NCBI RefSeq assembly: GCF_004210375.1 | Contig: NC_134834.1 | Location: 14,307,857-14,371,856 of the forward strand | DNA length: 64,000 nt | Direction of reading: 5' to 3' | From: Tachypleus tridentatus | Taxonomy: Eukaryota > Arthropoda > Merostomata > Xiphosura > Limulidae | Shown: one piece after another, positions 1 through 10,062 of the stretch | Position numbering within the stretch: the stretch's first letter is position 1 | How the letters are laid out: each line of letters starts with the position of its first letter | Made by a program: the position numbers and the translations under genes | The notes under the pieces: model-generated | Told to the model about the DNA's origin: nothing | The model's database searches: none | The model's input: the letters and a program-made list of their open reading frames with translations, nothing else

Positions 1-2100
1 TCAATATTTGAATAATTATGAAGTTGTAATTATTATAAAAGAGAGTAAACCATAAATAAAAAAGGCAAAATATTTTCTTTTATCAAAAATATTTACATCC
101 ATATCCTTATCAATTATTTTAATTTCTAAATCTAAACAATGTGCTTCTGTATTATATATTAAAGTATTTTCAATTTCTAATTCTGCTGGATATTGTAAAA
201 TTCGTAATATATTACAATATTTTATCAGTAACGATGAAATACTGATACAAAATTTAATAGTTAATGGATTTAATAAAGAAACTTTAAATAAAATTATCAA
301 ACTATTTTGTAACAAATATAAGAATGTATTAAATAAATATAAAAAATACGAATTACAGAAGTTTTACTAAATTTTTCTAGTACCTATTTTTACTTACGAA
401 TAAGGTTATTTAACAACTTTGCACTATTTTATGCGGATGTACACCTTGCCGCATATAAAGACTTGTTAAGAGCATGAGAGTCACATGGGTGGTTGGGTGC
501 TATACCAGTTTATTTAGATAACTGGATGGGACTCTCTATGGTAGTATAATTCGTTTACTGGGCTACCAAGTAGTGCTTTCCTAACAATTGGAACTGGAAT
601 GCTAACTTCAAGAAGCAAGTTTTTAACTTACTTATCCCCAAATTGTAGTACTTTATTTTTCTTATTGTTATTTTTCAACTAATTTTTTTTTTTCACTTTG
701 GAGAGCAGCCACCTTCTTACAACTGTTTCGAGGCAGTGAAGAGTGATATAGATGTGGGACGTTGTGGGCTCGAGGACCCACATCTTGCTCTCCTACTTTA
801 TATTTCTATATTTATTGCTACGCCTTTATTTTTTTATGTGAGACTGGCGAATGGAGACTGATAGATGGTGTATCCCCACCGCAATGTGGGTCCTACTCCA
901 ACAGTCACCTCCAAAACCCAGGGTAATTTTATATTTCATATTATATACGATAGCTTGTACCATAGGATATTTTTAATTAGTGCAGGGTTTTCTGTTTGCC
1001 ATTTTTTAATTTATTTTTGTTTCGGCTTGTGTTTAGATTATAACAAATTAATGCATACGTACAAACGTACACACACACATACACATATATGAAACTGGCG
1101 AATATACGTGTATATGTACATCCGAACATATATAACATTTTCTGAATCTCCTTAATATTTACATGAAAGTATCTCAGTGCGCCCTCTACACAAATAAAGG
1201 ATGCGGTGACAATTATTATCAATCTATTGGTTGTTAGCTTAGACTAAACTTTGTCTTCAAAGATTATATCAGATAATTACCAAAGCTGTCTCAGAAAATG
1301 TCTTTGAGACGCTCTGAAAAGTTTGCTCAGCAATCTTTCATCGTGAATAGCCTCGAGGTGTGAGACATTCCCAAGAGATTTGATTCAATTTCTTAAAGCA
1401 CATTGTGTAACGACCTTAGCGAATATCTATGGAAATTAGAAGTAAAAGATGGGTGGAGCCACCTTCATCATTGTTCAGTGGACTACATCCACCAACGATC
1501 CTATCACAAAAACAACTTTAATTTTTAATGTTAAAGTAACACTTTTGGCGAATCAAGTGTTATTAGTCTATTTTTATCACATAACTGTTAAGACGTGGAT
1601 CAGGAGTAGCGCAGTTGAGCGCGTGACTGATCGATGAATCTGATTATTGGTGATTAACACAGAACGGCCATGAAAGCACTGTAAGAGCGACAGCTGATCC
1701 CAGTATTATATCATAAATTAGCACAGCAATCCATCAGCTCAAAATTGTAGACAACTGTGCGAAGATGTTTCATGAACAGCTTTCGTCCGTCACAAAATCG
1801 CAACAATTTTTTTGTGATGTTCAACATTCAACAGCTGTTTAAGGGTCTAACAGTTTCGTTTATGTGCCTGAGAGTATTGTAGGAAAGGGTTAATTTACAC
1901 TTTAAATTGTAAGTCTTAATTTCTTCCTTCCCAGCTATTATTACGTGTTTTAGCGCCATCTTTAGGAATACCCAAGAAGCTTTTCAGTTCAAGACAGTCG
2001 TAGTGCATTCAGTTTAACTAATATGGTGGTATTCAGAATATTTATTATTCTCCACTTTACACAAAACGATCATTAAATAAGTAACATAATAACATTCTCA
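1..2100. other. AT-rich intergenic DNA, no gene recognised
   Basis: No open frame here has recognisable protein similarity or convincing splice sites. Small items are visible. A short inverted repeat (GATGTGGG ... CCCACATC) spans about 753-786. A CA-rich microsatellite lies near 1068-1090. A tRNA A-box-like scrap (TAGCGCAGTTGAGCG) lies near 1605-1625, without a matching B box. The first 360 bases are very AT-rich. Confidence 0.6.
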
Positions 2101-2104
2101 TTGA

Positions 2105-2220
2105 GCCCTTTGGCCTGAATCCCAGTGGCTGCTTATAAAGATAGAAATTGGGTTTCGATACTCGTGATGGGCTCAGCACAAGATAGCCCATCGTTTAGTT
2201 TTAAACTTAAAACAAACAAT
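2105..2220 (+). mobile_element. SINE3 copy (degraded)
   Basis: SINE3 is a tRNA-like head followed by a short 3' core: a GGGTTTCGATACCCGTGG-type B box, then GCAGAGCACAGATAGCCC, then TGTGTAGCTTTGTGCTTAA. This copy keeps GGGTTTCGATACTCGTGATG and an ACAAGATAGCCCATCGTTTA core. It ends in TTAAAACAAACAA. The A-box half is diverged. Confidence 0.7.
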
Positions 2221-2576
2221 TCTGCGGCCTGGCGAATACTTGGGTATTTAAAATCAATACACAAATATTGAAATTCAAATGAATAACTGTATAGGTTAGT
2301 TTACGATGTTATTATTTATTTAAGTATGACATGCTTGACATGTACAGTATACACAACTCTTCACAAACATATAATACCAGGTATGTTTTACCGATCCTCA
2401 GCTAATCATATGTAATTAGCGTAAGATGCCGCGTTCTGTTGCCGGGTCTCAAGGCTCCCGCCATGATTCACAGACACTTTCAGTGTTATCATCAGATCTT
2501 CTGTGATTTTAACACAATTTCAAACATGTCGCGAAATGGGGAGTGAGGAACACAAAATAAAATAAGAGATTCAGTC

Positions 2577-2842
2577 TTGTTTGTTTTTTGAATTTTGCGC
2601 AAAGCTACACGAGGGCTATCTGCGCTTGCCGTCCCTAACTTAGAAGTGTAAGACCAGAGGGAAGGCAGCTAGTCATCACCACCCACAGCCTATTTTTTTA
2701 TAAACGAAGAATGAGATTGACCGTCACATTATAACGCACCCCCGGCAGAGAGAGCGAACATGTTTGGTGCGACGAGGATTCGAACCCGTGACCCTCGGAT
2801 TATGCGTCGAACGCCTTAACCTACCTGGCCATGCCAGGCCCT
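2577..2842 (-). mobile_element. SINE1 copy, near full length
   Basis: SINE1 is the dominant repeat of the window. Read on its own strand it starts GGCCCGGCATGGCCAGGTGG (A box). It passes through an anticodon-loop-like CTCGTAA (CGT, Thr-like) and a GGGTTCGAATCCC B box. Next comes a body around GTGACGGTCAATCCCAC, then TAAATTAGGGACGGCTAG, then GCAGATAGCCCTCG. It ends TTTGCGCGAAATTCAAAAC plus CAAA repeats. This copy has both boxes. The body between the tail and the head has a diverged middle (ACCCCCGGCAGAGAGAGCG). Confidence 0.93.
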
Positions 2843-3845
2843 ACAAGATATTTGACAAAGATGTAAATGATTGAATTATGGTCATCTCGAATAGCCCCTT
2901 GAATACAGTATAAGTTTGCAGTGATTTATCTACAAAACCACTTTAAAAATACTAGACGTATTTCTACAGACACCCCAGAAGTTCTCTGTTTCAAGAGTAA
3001 ATAAAACTAAAATTAATAGGAGCAAACCATGCTCTTGAAGTCCACATGCGATGCTATATTGTAGCTTATAGAGTACATAATTGTTCTCGTGATTCATGGC
3101 ATGCGCACGTTTTACCGATGTCACAATAGTACACATTGCAACGTTGAGCGTTCACTATGTGATGCCATCTTAGTGTCTACTGACCGACTGACAGACAACG
3201 CACTTCTGTATCGTAATGCAAGTGGCAAACGGCTTTCACTCCCTCTTTAGGGAAAGTTTGCATCGAAAGAAATATTCTGTGGTATCAAGTCATACGGATT
3301 CGAATGATTAAAAGAGCCAATCAATCAGAAAATAACACCTCACTTCTGTTGTGATAGGTTTTTTTTTATAAACAGTCTTCGTAAAGTAATGATTAAAATA
3401 GACGCACGGAGAGCTAGTCACGGTGGCGGTTGCCATAGAAACTCTGGGGAAACTGGTGGTCCAGAAGAGAAAGTATTTCCTTGTAATCAAAGTTGCTCGG
3501 TCTTTCGTTAATGTTAGGTTCTTCGATCGGTCTGGGGACAGATCGTTAACTGGTTGACAATATATTTAGTAATTTAAATGTAAAGGTTTGATTTTGAGAA
3601 AACAGTGTTTTTACTGATAGACTTTAGAAGTAGTGCTAGATAATAAAGAACCATTTCTTCTTCTCCATTTACCCATCAAGATTCATAATCAAAACTGTTT
3701 ACTGTCCTGACAACGATGTCAACTTCCAGTTTGAAAATTGTATTCCTTTCATTGAAACCATTGTAACAACCACAAGGTCCTTCTTCTAAATCTAGATCAG
3801 CACACTTAGCCTGTTTAGTAAAACATCTTTGTGCAATATATAACA
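2843..3845. other. Unique intergenic DNA
   Basis: No repeat family, coding exon or RNA gene recognised. Short open frames on the minus strand have no recognisable domains. Confidence 0.5.
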
Positions 3846-4318
3846 CTACGTAACACAAATTTTGTTCCTGGATAGTATGTGTTGTTTCTTAACTGCTTAT
3901 GTTGTACAAGTACATAAAGTGGTCATTATTCCCTTCAAACTTTGGTTTTGTGACCTGGATAATGAAATTTATAAACTAACCTATTTTCTATGTAAATATG
4001 GACAAATTTGTACATTTTCATTTACACAAGATTTGAATAAAACAACATATGAATCAAGATTAAATGTATTTATACTAAAGTTATACAAAAATGTTTAGAA
4101 GTGAGTAGTTTTTCGAGATTTGTGACTGTAATGTAAATCATTTTCACGTATCAGTCCCTAAATATAGTCTCCCATCATGTTTTCGTTATATGCTCCCTGG
4201 TCACAAAAGCAAAGTTTAAAGAGAAAAATAGGTCTTTTCTATTTACTTTAGGCATAACCAATTGGTAAATAACACTTTCTGTCCAGGAACAAGAAAAAAG
4301 TAAAAATGTTGTTACATA
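3846..4318 (-). mobile_element. Foldback MITE, copy 1
   Basis: This is a non-autonomous DNA-transposon-like element of about 0.47 kb. Its outer inverted ends are TTTGTTCCTGGATAGTATG on the left and CTGTCCAGGAACAAG on the right. An inner inverted pair surrounds GGTTTTGTGACCTGG and CCTGGTCACAAAAGC. The whole element aligns in reverse orientation with copies at 50.6 and 59.0 kb. It has no coding capacity. The exact ends and target duplication are uncertain. Confidence 0.75.
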
Positions 4319-5220
4319 GAGTACTCATTTGGTTCTGTCCCGAAAAATATAACTCTGGAAACATTTATCTTCTCTGAGTAAAATGCATTTTTCATGTAAA
4401 GAATATTTCACAATTTGTTCTGTATGTTTTTGTTGTTTTTTTACAGCAAAGCCACATTGGGCTGTCTACTGCGTCTACCAAAATTTAACTCTATAGACTT
4501 GCCGCTGTCTCATCTGGGGACGAATTTAACCAATAGGAAAATAATAAATATCTATAACATTATCTCTCTCTTTAGATGTTTCAACACACTTACATACTAA
4601 ATATACTGAAATGTTTAACATATTTTTGACACAGAACGTAAATTATATTAATAACTGTAGAAATTATTTCATAAAAAGAGAACTCATTTAGCTTGTCTAC
4701 TCTCAGAAATTACCAGAGCATGAAATGTTTGGTTGTTTTTCAGAAAAGCCACATATGGCCATTTGCTGCGTTTAGATGTGGGAATCTAGCATCAAATGTT
4801 AGTATTACAAGTTTATATACTAACCATTGTTACAGCATAAAAACGAAATCCATTAATCTCTTGAAAATAAGTTTTTATTTGAGGCAACTGCGTTTACAAA
4901 TATAATAATTTAGTCAAATCAAAGTAAAGGTGTTAAAGATCCAGAAATGAAATTAAACCAGATTAGTACAGACGGCTGGTAACACTTTATAAAATTAGTT
5001 ATAGCTACCAATCAGCAGCATTTCACCTCAGATTTTAATTAGGGTGTCACGGGTCACATGTTACAGGTGTCTTATATAATTAATGACGATTTTTTGACAC
5101 TTTTACAGTGCCATGATTGAACAATATGTCGCAGAACTTTCCGAGAAAGAGCATTAGTATACCGAGATTGTTAAATGATGTAAGGACAAAACAAAACATT
5201 TTGATAAAGTGAATCTTTAG
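4319..5220. other. AT-rich intergenic DNA with two SINE2-like scraps
   Basis: Fragments resembling the SINE2 3' core on the minus strand occur near 4436-4480 (CAGCAAAGCCACATTGGGCT) and 4738-4775 (AAAAGCCACATATGGCCATT). Nothing else is recognised before the candidate exon at 5221. Confidence 0.45.
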
Positions 5221-5411
5221 TGTTATCACTTCGAGAAGAAAAATCCGTAGTGAAGAAATTCAGGGCAGCAACTGGCTCCAAAGCCACTTTACAACCAAAT
5301 CCGAAACAACGACCTGGGCGTAAAGCGAAGGTTCTAGTTGCGAAAGAGACCCCTCCGACCCAAAATTACTTTACGATAAAGCTGGACGTACCTTTCGATA
5401 TTGTCGACTAA
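5221..5411 (+). CDS. Candidate terminal coding exon, unknown protein
   Basis: A TTTAG acceptor-like site at 5216-5220 is followed by an open frame of 63 codons ending in TAA at 5409-5411. Read from phase 2, it encodes a basic, Lys/Arg/Pro-rich stretch (SVVKKFRAATGSKATLQ, then KQRPGRKAKVLVAKE). The C-terminus is hydrophobic and acidic (FTIKLDVPFDIVD). Base composition is less AT-rich and more CpG-containing than the flanks. There is no in-frame ATG near its start, so it would have to be the last exon of a gene whose other exons I did not find. I do not recognise the family. It could be a chance open frame or a remnant. Confidence 0.33.
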
Positions 5412-5496
5412 GTAATAAGCAACGAACTAAACTCAAGAAGGTTTACAAGATTCCAACCATACCTCGAGATAAATGAATGTCTTCATGAAAAATATT

Positions 5497-5774
5497 GTTT
5501 GTTTGTCCTTTTGAGTTTCGCATAAAGCTACTCGAGGGTTATCTGCGCTAGCCGTCCCTAATTTAGCAGTGTAAAACTAGAGGGAAGGCAGCTAGTCATC
5601 ACCACTCACCACCAACTCTTGGTCTACTCTTTTACCAACGAATAGTGGGATCGATCGTAACATTATAACGCCCCACGGCTGAAAGGGCGAGCATGTTTAG
5701 TGCAACAGGGGTTGGAATCCACGATCCTCGGATTACGAGTCGAACGCCTTAACACGCTCGGCAATGCCGGGCCT
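5497..5774 (-). mobile_element. SINE1 copy, near full length
   Basis: It runs from TTGTTTGTCCTTTTGAGTTT through the body to GGCAATGCCGGGCC. The B box is decayed (GTTGGAATCCACGATC) and the anticodon region reads ATTACGAGTCGAACG. Confidence 0.92.
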
Positions 5775-5849
5775 CTTCTCCGAGTGACAACATCAAAGAC
5801 TCACTTTATCGAAATATTTTCCTTTGTCCCAACATGATTTCAAAATACC

Positions 5850-5960
5850 GGTGTTTCCCGTTGGTACAGCAGTAAGAGTTCAGATTTACTACGCTTAAAT
5901 TATGTGTTCGATTCCCTTCGGTGGACACAGCAGATAGCTTGATGTGGTCTTGCTATATAA
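5850..5960 (+). mobile_element. SINE2 copy (diverged)
   Basis: SINE2 is an approximately 120-bp tRNA-derived repeat. It has a CCCCGCTAGTACAGCGGTAA head, a GATTTACAACGC anticodon region (TAC in the putative loop), a GGGGTTCGATTCCCCT B box, then CAGCAGATAGCCC, TGTGGCTTTGCTATAAG and AAAACACACA. Here the head reads CCCGTTGGTACAGCAGTAAG, the B box TGTTCGATTCCCTTCGG and the core CAGCAGATAGCTTGATGTGG. Confidence 0.8.
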
Positions 5961-6183
5961 CGACTAATTATTATTTCTTAGGTATTCATTTAATAAATTA
6001 CATAGAGTCATCTGTTGCGTCTTCGTTAAACTTCACAGTTTAGGTGTTTTTATACTTTTGTTTGTCAGTTATATGAAATTTCCAGTATTAGTTTTCCGTC
6101 CGTTCGTTAATAAAAACGGTGTTTTTAATATTAATTCGTATCCATCAATATAAAATCTGTGGATAAATTCTTATATTTTTCTG

Positions 6184-6300
6184 TACCCCGCTGGTACGTC
6201 TACGGATTTACAACGCGAAAGTCAGGAGTTCGATTTCCCCTCGAGGGGCTCAGCTGATAGCCCCATGTGGTTTTTCTGTAAGAAAATACACACACACGCA
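6184..6300 (+). mobile_element. SINE2 copy
   Basis: TACCCCGCTGGTACGTCTACG head with a short deletion in the A-box region, GGATTTACAACGCGAAA, B box AGTTCGATTTCCCC, and core CAGCTGATAGCCCCATGTGG. It ends in AAAATACACACACACG. Confidence 0.85.
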
Positions 6301-6574
6301 GTTTCGTTTCTTTATCATTGTAACATTCTATGATTAATATTTACTTCCTATTTCTCTGTTATAAGAACTTTTAGGATTATTTACTTATGCTGTCGTTTGT
6401 CTTTCAATTTAAAAGTGTAGGATTAAATCATGTTCCTCGGTTTCTTTAAGCTAACAAAAAATTCTCAGGTTTAATTATTATTTCTTCGTTTCTCTGTTAA
6501 TATAAAAATACTTAGGACTAATTCTCCTTTCTTTCTATCCGGTTAACATGATATGACAGACTTCTTGCTAACGA

Positions 6575-6851
6575 ACCCGGCATGGCCAGGTGGGTTGAGG
6601 CGTGCGACTCGTAATCTGAGGGTCGCGGGTCCGCATCCCCGTCGTACCAAACATGCTCGTCCTTTCAGCCGTGGGAGCGTTATAATGTGACGGTCAATCC
6701 CACTATTCGTTGGTAAAAGAGTAGCCCAAGAGTTGGTGGTGGGTGGTGATGACTAGCTGCCTTCCCTCTAGTTTTAGACTGCTAAATTAGGGACGGCTAG
6801 CGCAGATAGCCCTCGAGTAGCTTTGCGAGAAATTCAAAACAAACAAACAAA
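6575..6851 (+). mobile_element. SINE1 copy, full length
   Basis: CCCGGCATGGCCAGGTGGG head, CTCGTAATCTGAGGGTCGCG and a B box with one change (GGGTCCGCATCCCC). Full body, and tail AATTCAAAACAAACAAACAA. One of the best-preserved plus-strand copies. Confidence 0.95.
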
Positions 6852-7062
6852 CTATTTGCTAACAAACATTTAGTATTTCTAGCATGTCTATTGAATTTAT
6901 TTATTGGGGACTCAAGACTAGCTAATGTTGTCTTGCTTTATTTGTGATGTAAGAAAATTGGTTTAAAAATATTAAATCTCTTTGGTACATATCAAGTCAC
7001 ATACTTTGTACTAAAGTAACATGGGAAGTACTTGGATTTATCGATAGATCAGTCTTTCAATA

Positions 7063-7299
7063 TAATTCTGCACTAGCCGTTTCTAATTTACCAGTGTAAG
7101 GCACGAGTGAAGGCAGCTGGTCATCGACACCCACCGCCACCTCTTGGGCTACTCTTTTACCAACGAATAGTGGGATTGACCGTCACATTATAACGCTCCC
7201 ACGGCTGGAAGGGCAAGAATGTTTGGTGCGACGGAGATGCGAACCCGCAACCCTCAGATTACGAATCGTACGCCTTAACTCACCTGGCCATGCCGGGCC
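7063..7299 (-). mobile_element. SINE1 copy, tail-truncated
   Basis: The CAAA tail and TTTGCGCGAAATTC segment are missing. The copy begins inside TCTGCACTAGCCGTTTCTAA and runs to a complete head (CCTGGCCATGCCGGGCC). The B box reads GATGCGAACCCGCAACC. Confidence 0.9.
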
Positions 7300-7589
7300 T
7301 ATTTCCTGAAGGTAAACAATGCTTAGAAGTGATTCATAATTATGTCTACAGAGGTCACTACTGTTCGAGGAACAATCGTAAATGTTTAAAATGGTTAAAT
7401 AACATTACAGTCCATAAATAATTACTACCATTATCTCTGAACTTCATAAAATACTTCATATAATTACCTGGAGGTTTCACATTGTAACATACCTTGATTA
7501 TGAGAATGTTTAATGGTAATGCAAAATTCTGAAATAAACAACAGATAGGGCACGTTGCAACTTCTTTATACTGACACACTTATTACAAG
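7300..7589. other. Short unique interval
   Basis: Nothing recognised. Confidence 0.4.
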
Positions 7590-8280
7590 ACTTGAACTTC
7601 CCTTTGACACAATGTTCTTTATTACTGTCGTTTATCTGGTAAGTTGAGCTTCGCTACAAGTTTTCCAGACCACGTTTATTCGGGCGCCATTTTGGTTAGG
7701 CTTAAATTCGTTTTACGTCATAATTCGCTATTAGTTTAATTGCTGTGGTTTACGCAGCATCCATTTCCAGTTTATATTCAATGTCCTATTGCTTACTGAC
7801 AGTATAGGAAAGTACCAGCACAAGAACAGCTGCATATGGTCGCATAAGCAACACATATGACAGATTGTTATTTATTACAATACCACTCTTATTAAAAGAC
7901 TCAAAATTGCCTGCAGGACAATATTTTTATTGCTGTCATTTATCTGGTAAATTGAGCTTTGCCACGAGTTTTTCAGACCGTAATGTTATCAGACGCCATT
8001 GTGGTTAGGCTTAACATTTGTTTTAGCTCGTGAATTAATTATTTGCTTCATTGCTATAGTTTCCGCAGCACTTATATTTTTAGTTTATATCCAAACAATA
8101 TTCAACTGCATACCGACAGTCCAGGAAAACATGGACATACAGAAGAACACGCTACTTATAAATGCACCATCTTGGTTAGGCTTAACTTCGTTTTCAGTTC
8201 GTAAATACATTGTTAGTTTCATTGCTATAGTATATGAAGCACTCATTTTCATTTTATATTCAATGGTCACCGTTTAGTGA
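7590..8280 (+). repeat. Degenerate long direct repeats
   Basis: Three related blocks share an AGACG/GGCGCCAT..TGGTTAGGCTTAA motif followed by TCGTTTT, then GTTTCATTGCTATAGT and TTTATATTCAATG. The GGTTAGGCTTAA motif recurs near 7694, 8003 and 8175. The first two blocks also share an upstream TTTATCTGGTAAGTTGAGCT segment about 309 bp apart. The units are decayed and unequal. The short open frames across them are not convincing genes. Confidence 0.6.
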
Positions 8281-8548
8281 CAACTTATGCAAGTCTGGAT
8301 AAAAAACAGTTACCCATATAAACACTTGAGCGCAGTGAAGCACCACTTACAAAAGGCACTCCTGAGTTCAAGAGTATTACACTACCTGTTAACGAGATGC
8401 ATAGTTAAAGAGGAGGAAAATCTGAGCCATTTCTCCGTTTCTTTTGTGAGGTGACGATCCCTGTAAACTGTAAAATCTAAAATGATCTCTTTCTGGTAAC
8501 TGAAATCGGCAAGACCTTTAACTTTTATATTATTATTATTATTTTAGT
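8281..8548. other. Short unique interval
   Basis: Nothing recognised apart from a short ATT microsatellite near 8528-8546. Confidence 0.4.
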
Positions 8549-8668
8549 GTTCCCCCGCTAGTACGGCGGTAAATCTACGGATTTACAACGCTAAAATCAG
8601 GCGTTCGATTCCCCTCAGTGGACTCAGCAGATAGTCCTATGTGGCTTTGCTATAAGAAAAACACACAT
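8549..8668 (+). mobile_element. SINE2 copy, full length
   Basis: CCCCCGCTAGTACGGCGG head, GGATTTACAACGCTAAAATC, B box GCGTTCGATTCCCCTC, CAGCAGATAGTCCTATGTGG core, then GCTATAAGAAAAACACAC. Confidence 0.92.
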
Positions 8669-8855
8669 TATTTTAGGGCTGTAAACTCAAGCACTGTGAA
8701 GACAACTGGACTCTGCTGTTTACAAGTAGGAAGCCACACCTCGCATACGAAATCGAACCATCCTTCAATGACTCTGTGTCTGCGGGACATCATAAATTAT
8801 AGCAGAAACCGTATTACGTAAATTCGTAAATAACGTTTGCATTCAGTGAGAAAGT

Positions 8856-9028
8856 TTGTTTTTGAATTTCGCATAAAGATACTCGAGGGCTATCTGCGCT
8901 AGCCCGTCCCTAATTTAGCAGTGTAAGACTAGAGGGAAGGCAGTTAGTCACCAACTCTTAGGCTACTTTTTTACCAACGTATAGTGGGATTGATCGTCAC
9001 ATTATAACGCCCCCGCGGCTGAAAGAGC
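8856..9028 (-). mobile_element. SINE1 copy lacking its tRNA head
   Basis: Tail and body are present (GTTTGTTTTTGAATTTCGCA to ACGCCCCCGCGGCTGAAAGA). The copy stops before the B box, so the promoter half is absent. An internal deletion removes the CATCACCACCCACCGC segment. Confidence 0.88.
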
Positions 9029-9469
9029 TTCAGTGAGAGAGATAAAAGGGTGCATAATTATTTAAAAAGGCACATCTTTCAATTTTACGTGAAAACAAAC
9101 CAGTTCTTCATCCTGTCAATAGCACTGAAACATTACCAACTCATATAAAACCTGAGCGTGCCAAATTTTTAACAAAAATGTTTATAATATGAGGTCTACA
9201 AAAAAATGAAGGTGTTTCCTTCCTCCATTGAGGTTCAAATGTTATAAATTAGTCTTACGTGATTCTCTGCAATACAAGTCCATCAGTCACGAGAAAATGC
9301 GAAACAATATTTTTATAATTCTGTTGGAAGTCTGATTTATAAAGTCATCTGTATTTGGGGATCCAGTGTTATTTGACGAAAGTCATCATTGTTGTAGACT
9401 TTCAAAGTCCTTGAGTACACGATTGTTCCGTTGATGGAATTCTCGAGGATAGCCATTTCCACTTTAACT
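9029..9469. other. Unique DNA downstream of the CAP gene
   Basis: Nothing recognised. This lies 3' of the predicted polyadenylation signal of the minus-strand gene. Confidence 0.4.
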
Positions 9470-9487
9470 TCGGGCCCACTGTTAACA

Positions 9488-9493
9488 TTTATT
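9488..9493 (-). promoter_or_regulatory. Candidate polyadenylation signal AATAAA
   Basis: TTTATT on the plus strand gives AATAAA on the minus strand, about 385 bases after the CAP-gene stop codon. I saw no closer canonical hexamer between it and the stop. The implied 3' UTR is about 9465-9877. Cleavage position is inferred. Confidence 0.4.
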
Positions 9494-9877
9494 GAAACTC
9501 CATGGTGCATTCTATACTGCTATTCAACATCAAAAACACCAACTATTGTCCCAACTTCCAAGAACATCGGCACCAAAATCGTTTTGGAACCTGTGATGAT
9601 AGGTTGTGTCCAAGTGTTCGTGGATGACCATCTTCCCCACTTCGTTACTATCCATATTACAGAGGTCACCGGGTTTAATATCTGGTGTTCATCTGTTGTA
9701 CAAGCTACCGAAAACGTCAACTTTAGTTTATCCTAGGATCTTCGCTATTATCCAGTCCTAAAATTAACCATCACTTGAACTCCAGAGGAAACCAGACTAA
9801 CTACTAACTAATAAACAAATATCAATAGTTGTCCAGTTGTATGTGATACAAATATTAAATTATAGTAGACATTTAAG

Positions 9878-10062
9878 TCAACCATTGTCCAGGTTTCTTA
9901 GACCTGTGGCCTTCAACGGCGGGAAAACGTTATCTTGAAATTCTCCAATGACGTTCCCTGCTGGTTTATAGTTGGCCACTACAATGACTTTCCCATAGCG
10001 AGCCCTGGCTTTACCAACACCGAATTCGGAGCTGCGTCGCCAAACCATCTGTGTGAAGTGAC
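9878..10062 (-). CDS. CAP gene, last coding exon
   Basis: The acceptor TTTACTACAG is preceded by a T-run of about 15 on the gene strand. The exon enters in phase 1 and completes a Gly codon. It encodes HFTQMVWRRSSEFGVGKA, then VIVVANYKPAGNVIGEF, and ends LRNLDNG before TGA at 9880-9878. It carries both CAP signature blocks (CAP1 and CAP2). Confidence 0.88.

Noticed and set aside
1590..1645. tRNA gene suggested by TAGCGCAGTTGAGCG
   Set aside because: Only an A-box-like segment; no B box or cloverleaf can be drawn downstream.
9431..9736. 101-codon plus-strand frame opposite the CAP gene 3' end
   Set aside because: It lies antisense to the presumed 3' UTR, with no recognised domain and a similar open frame on the other strand.
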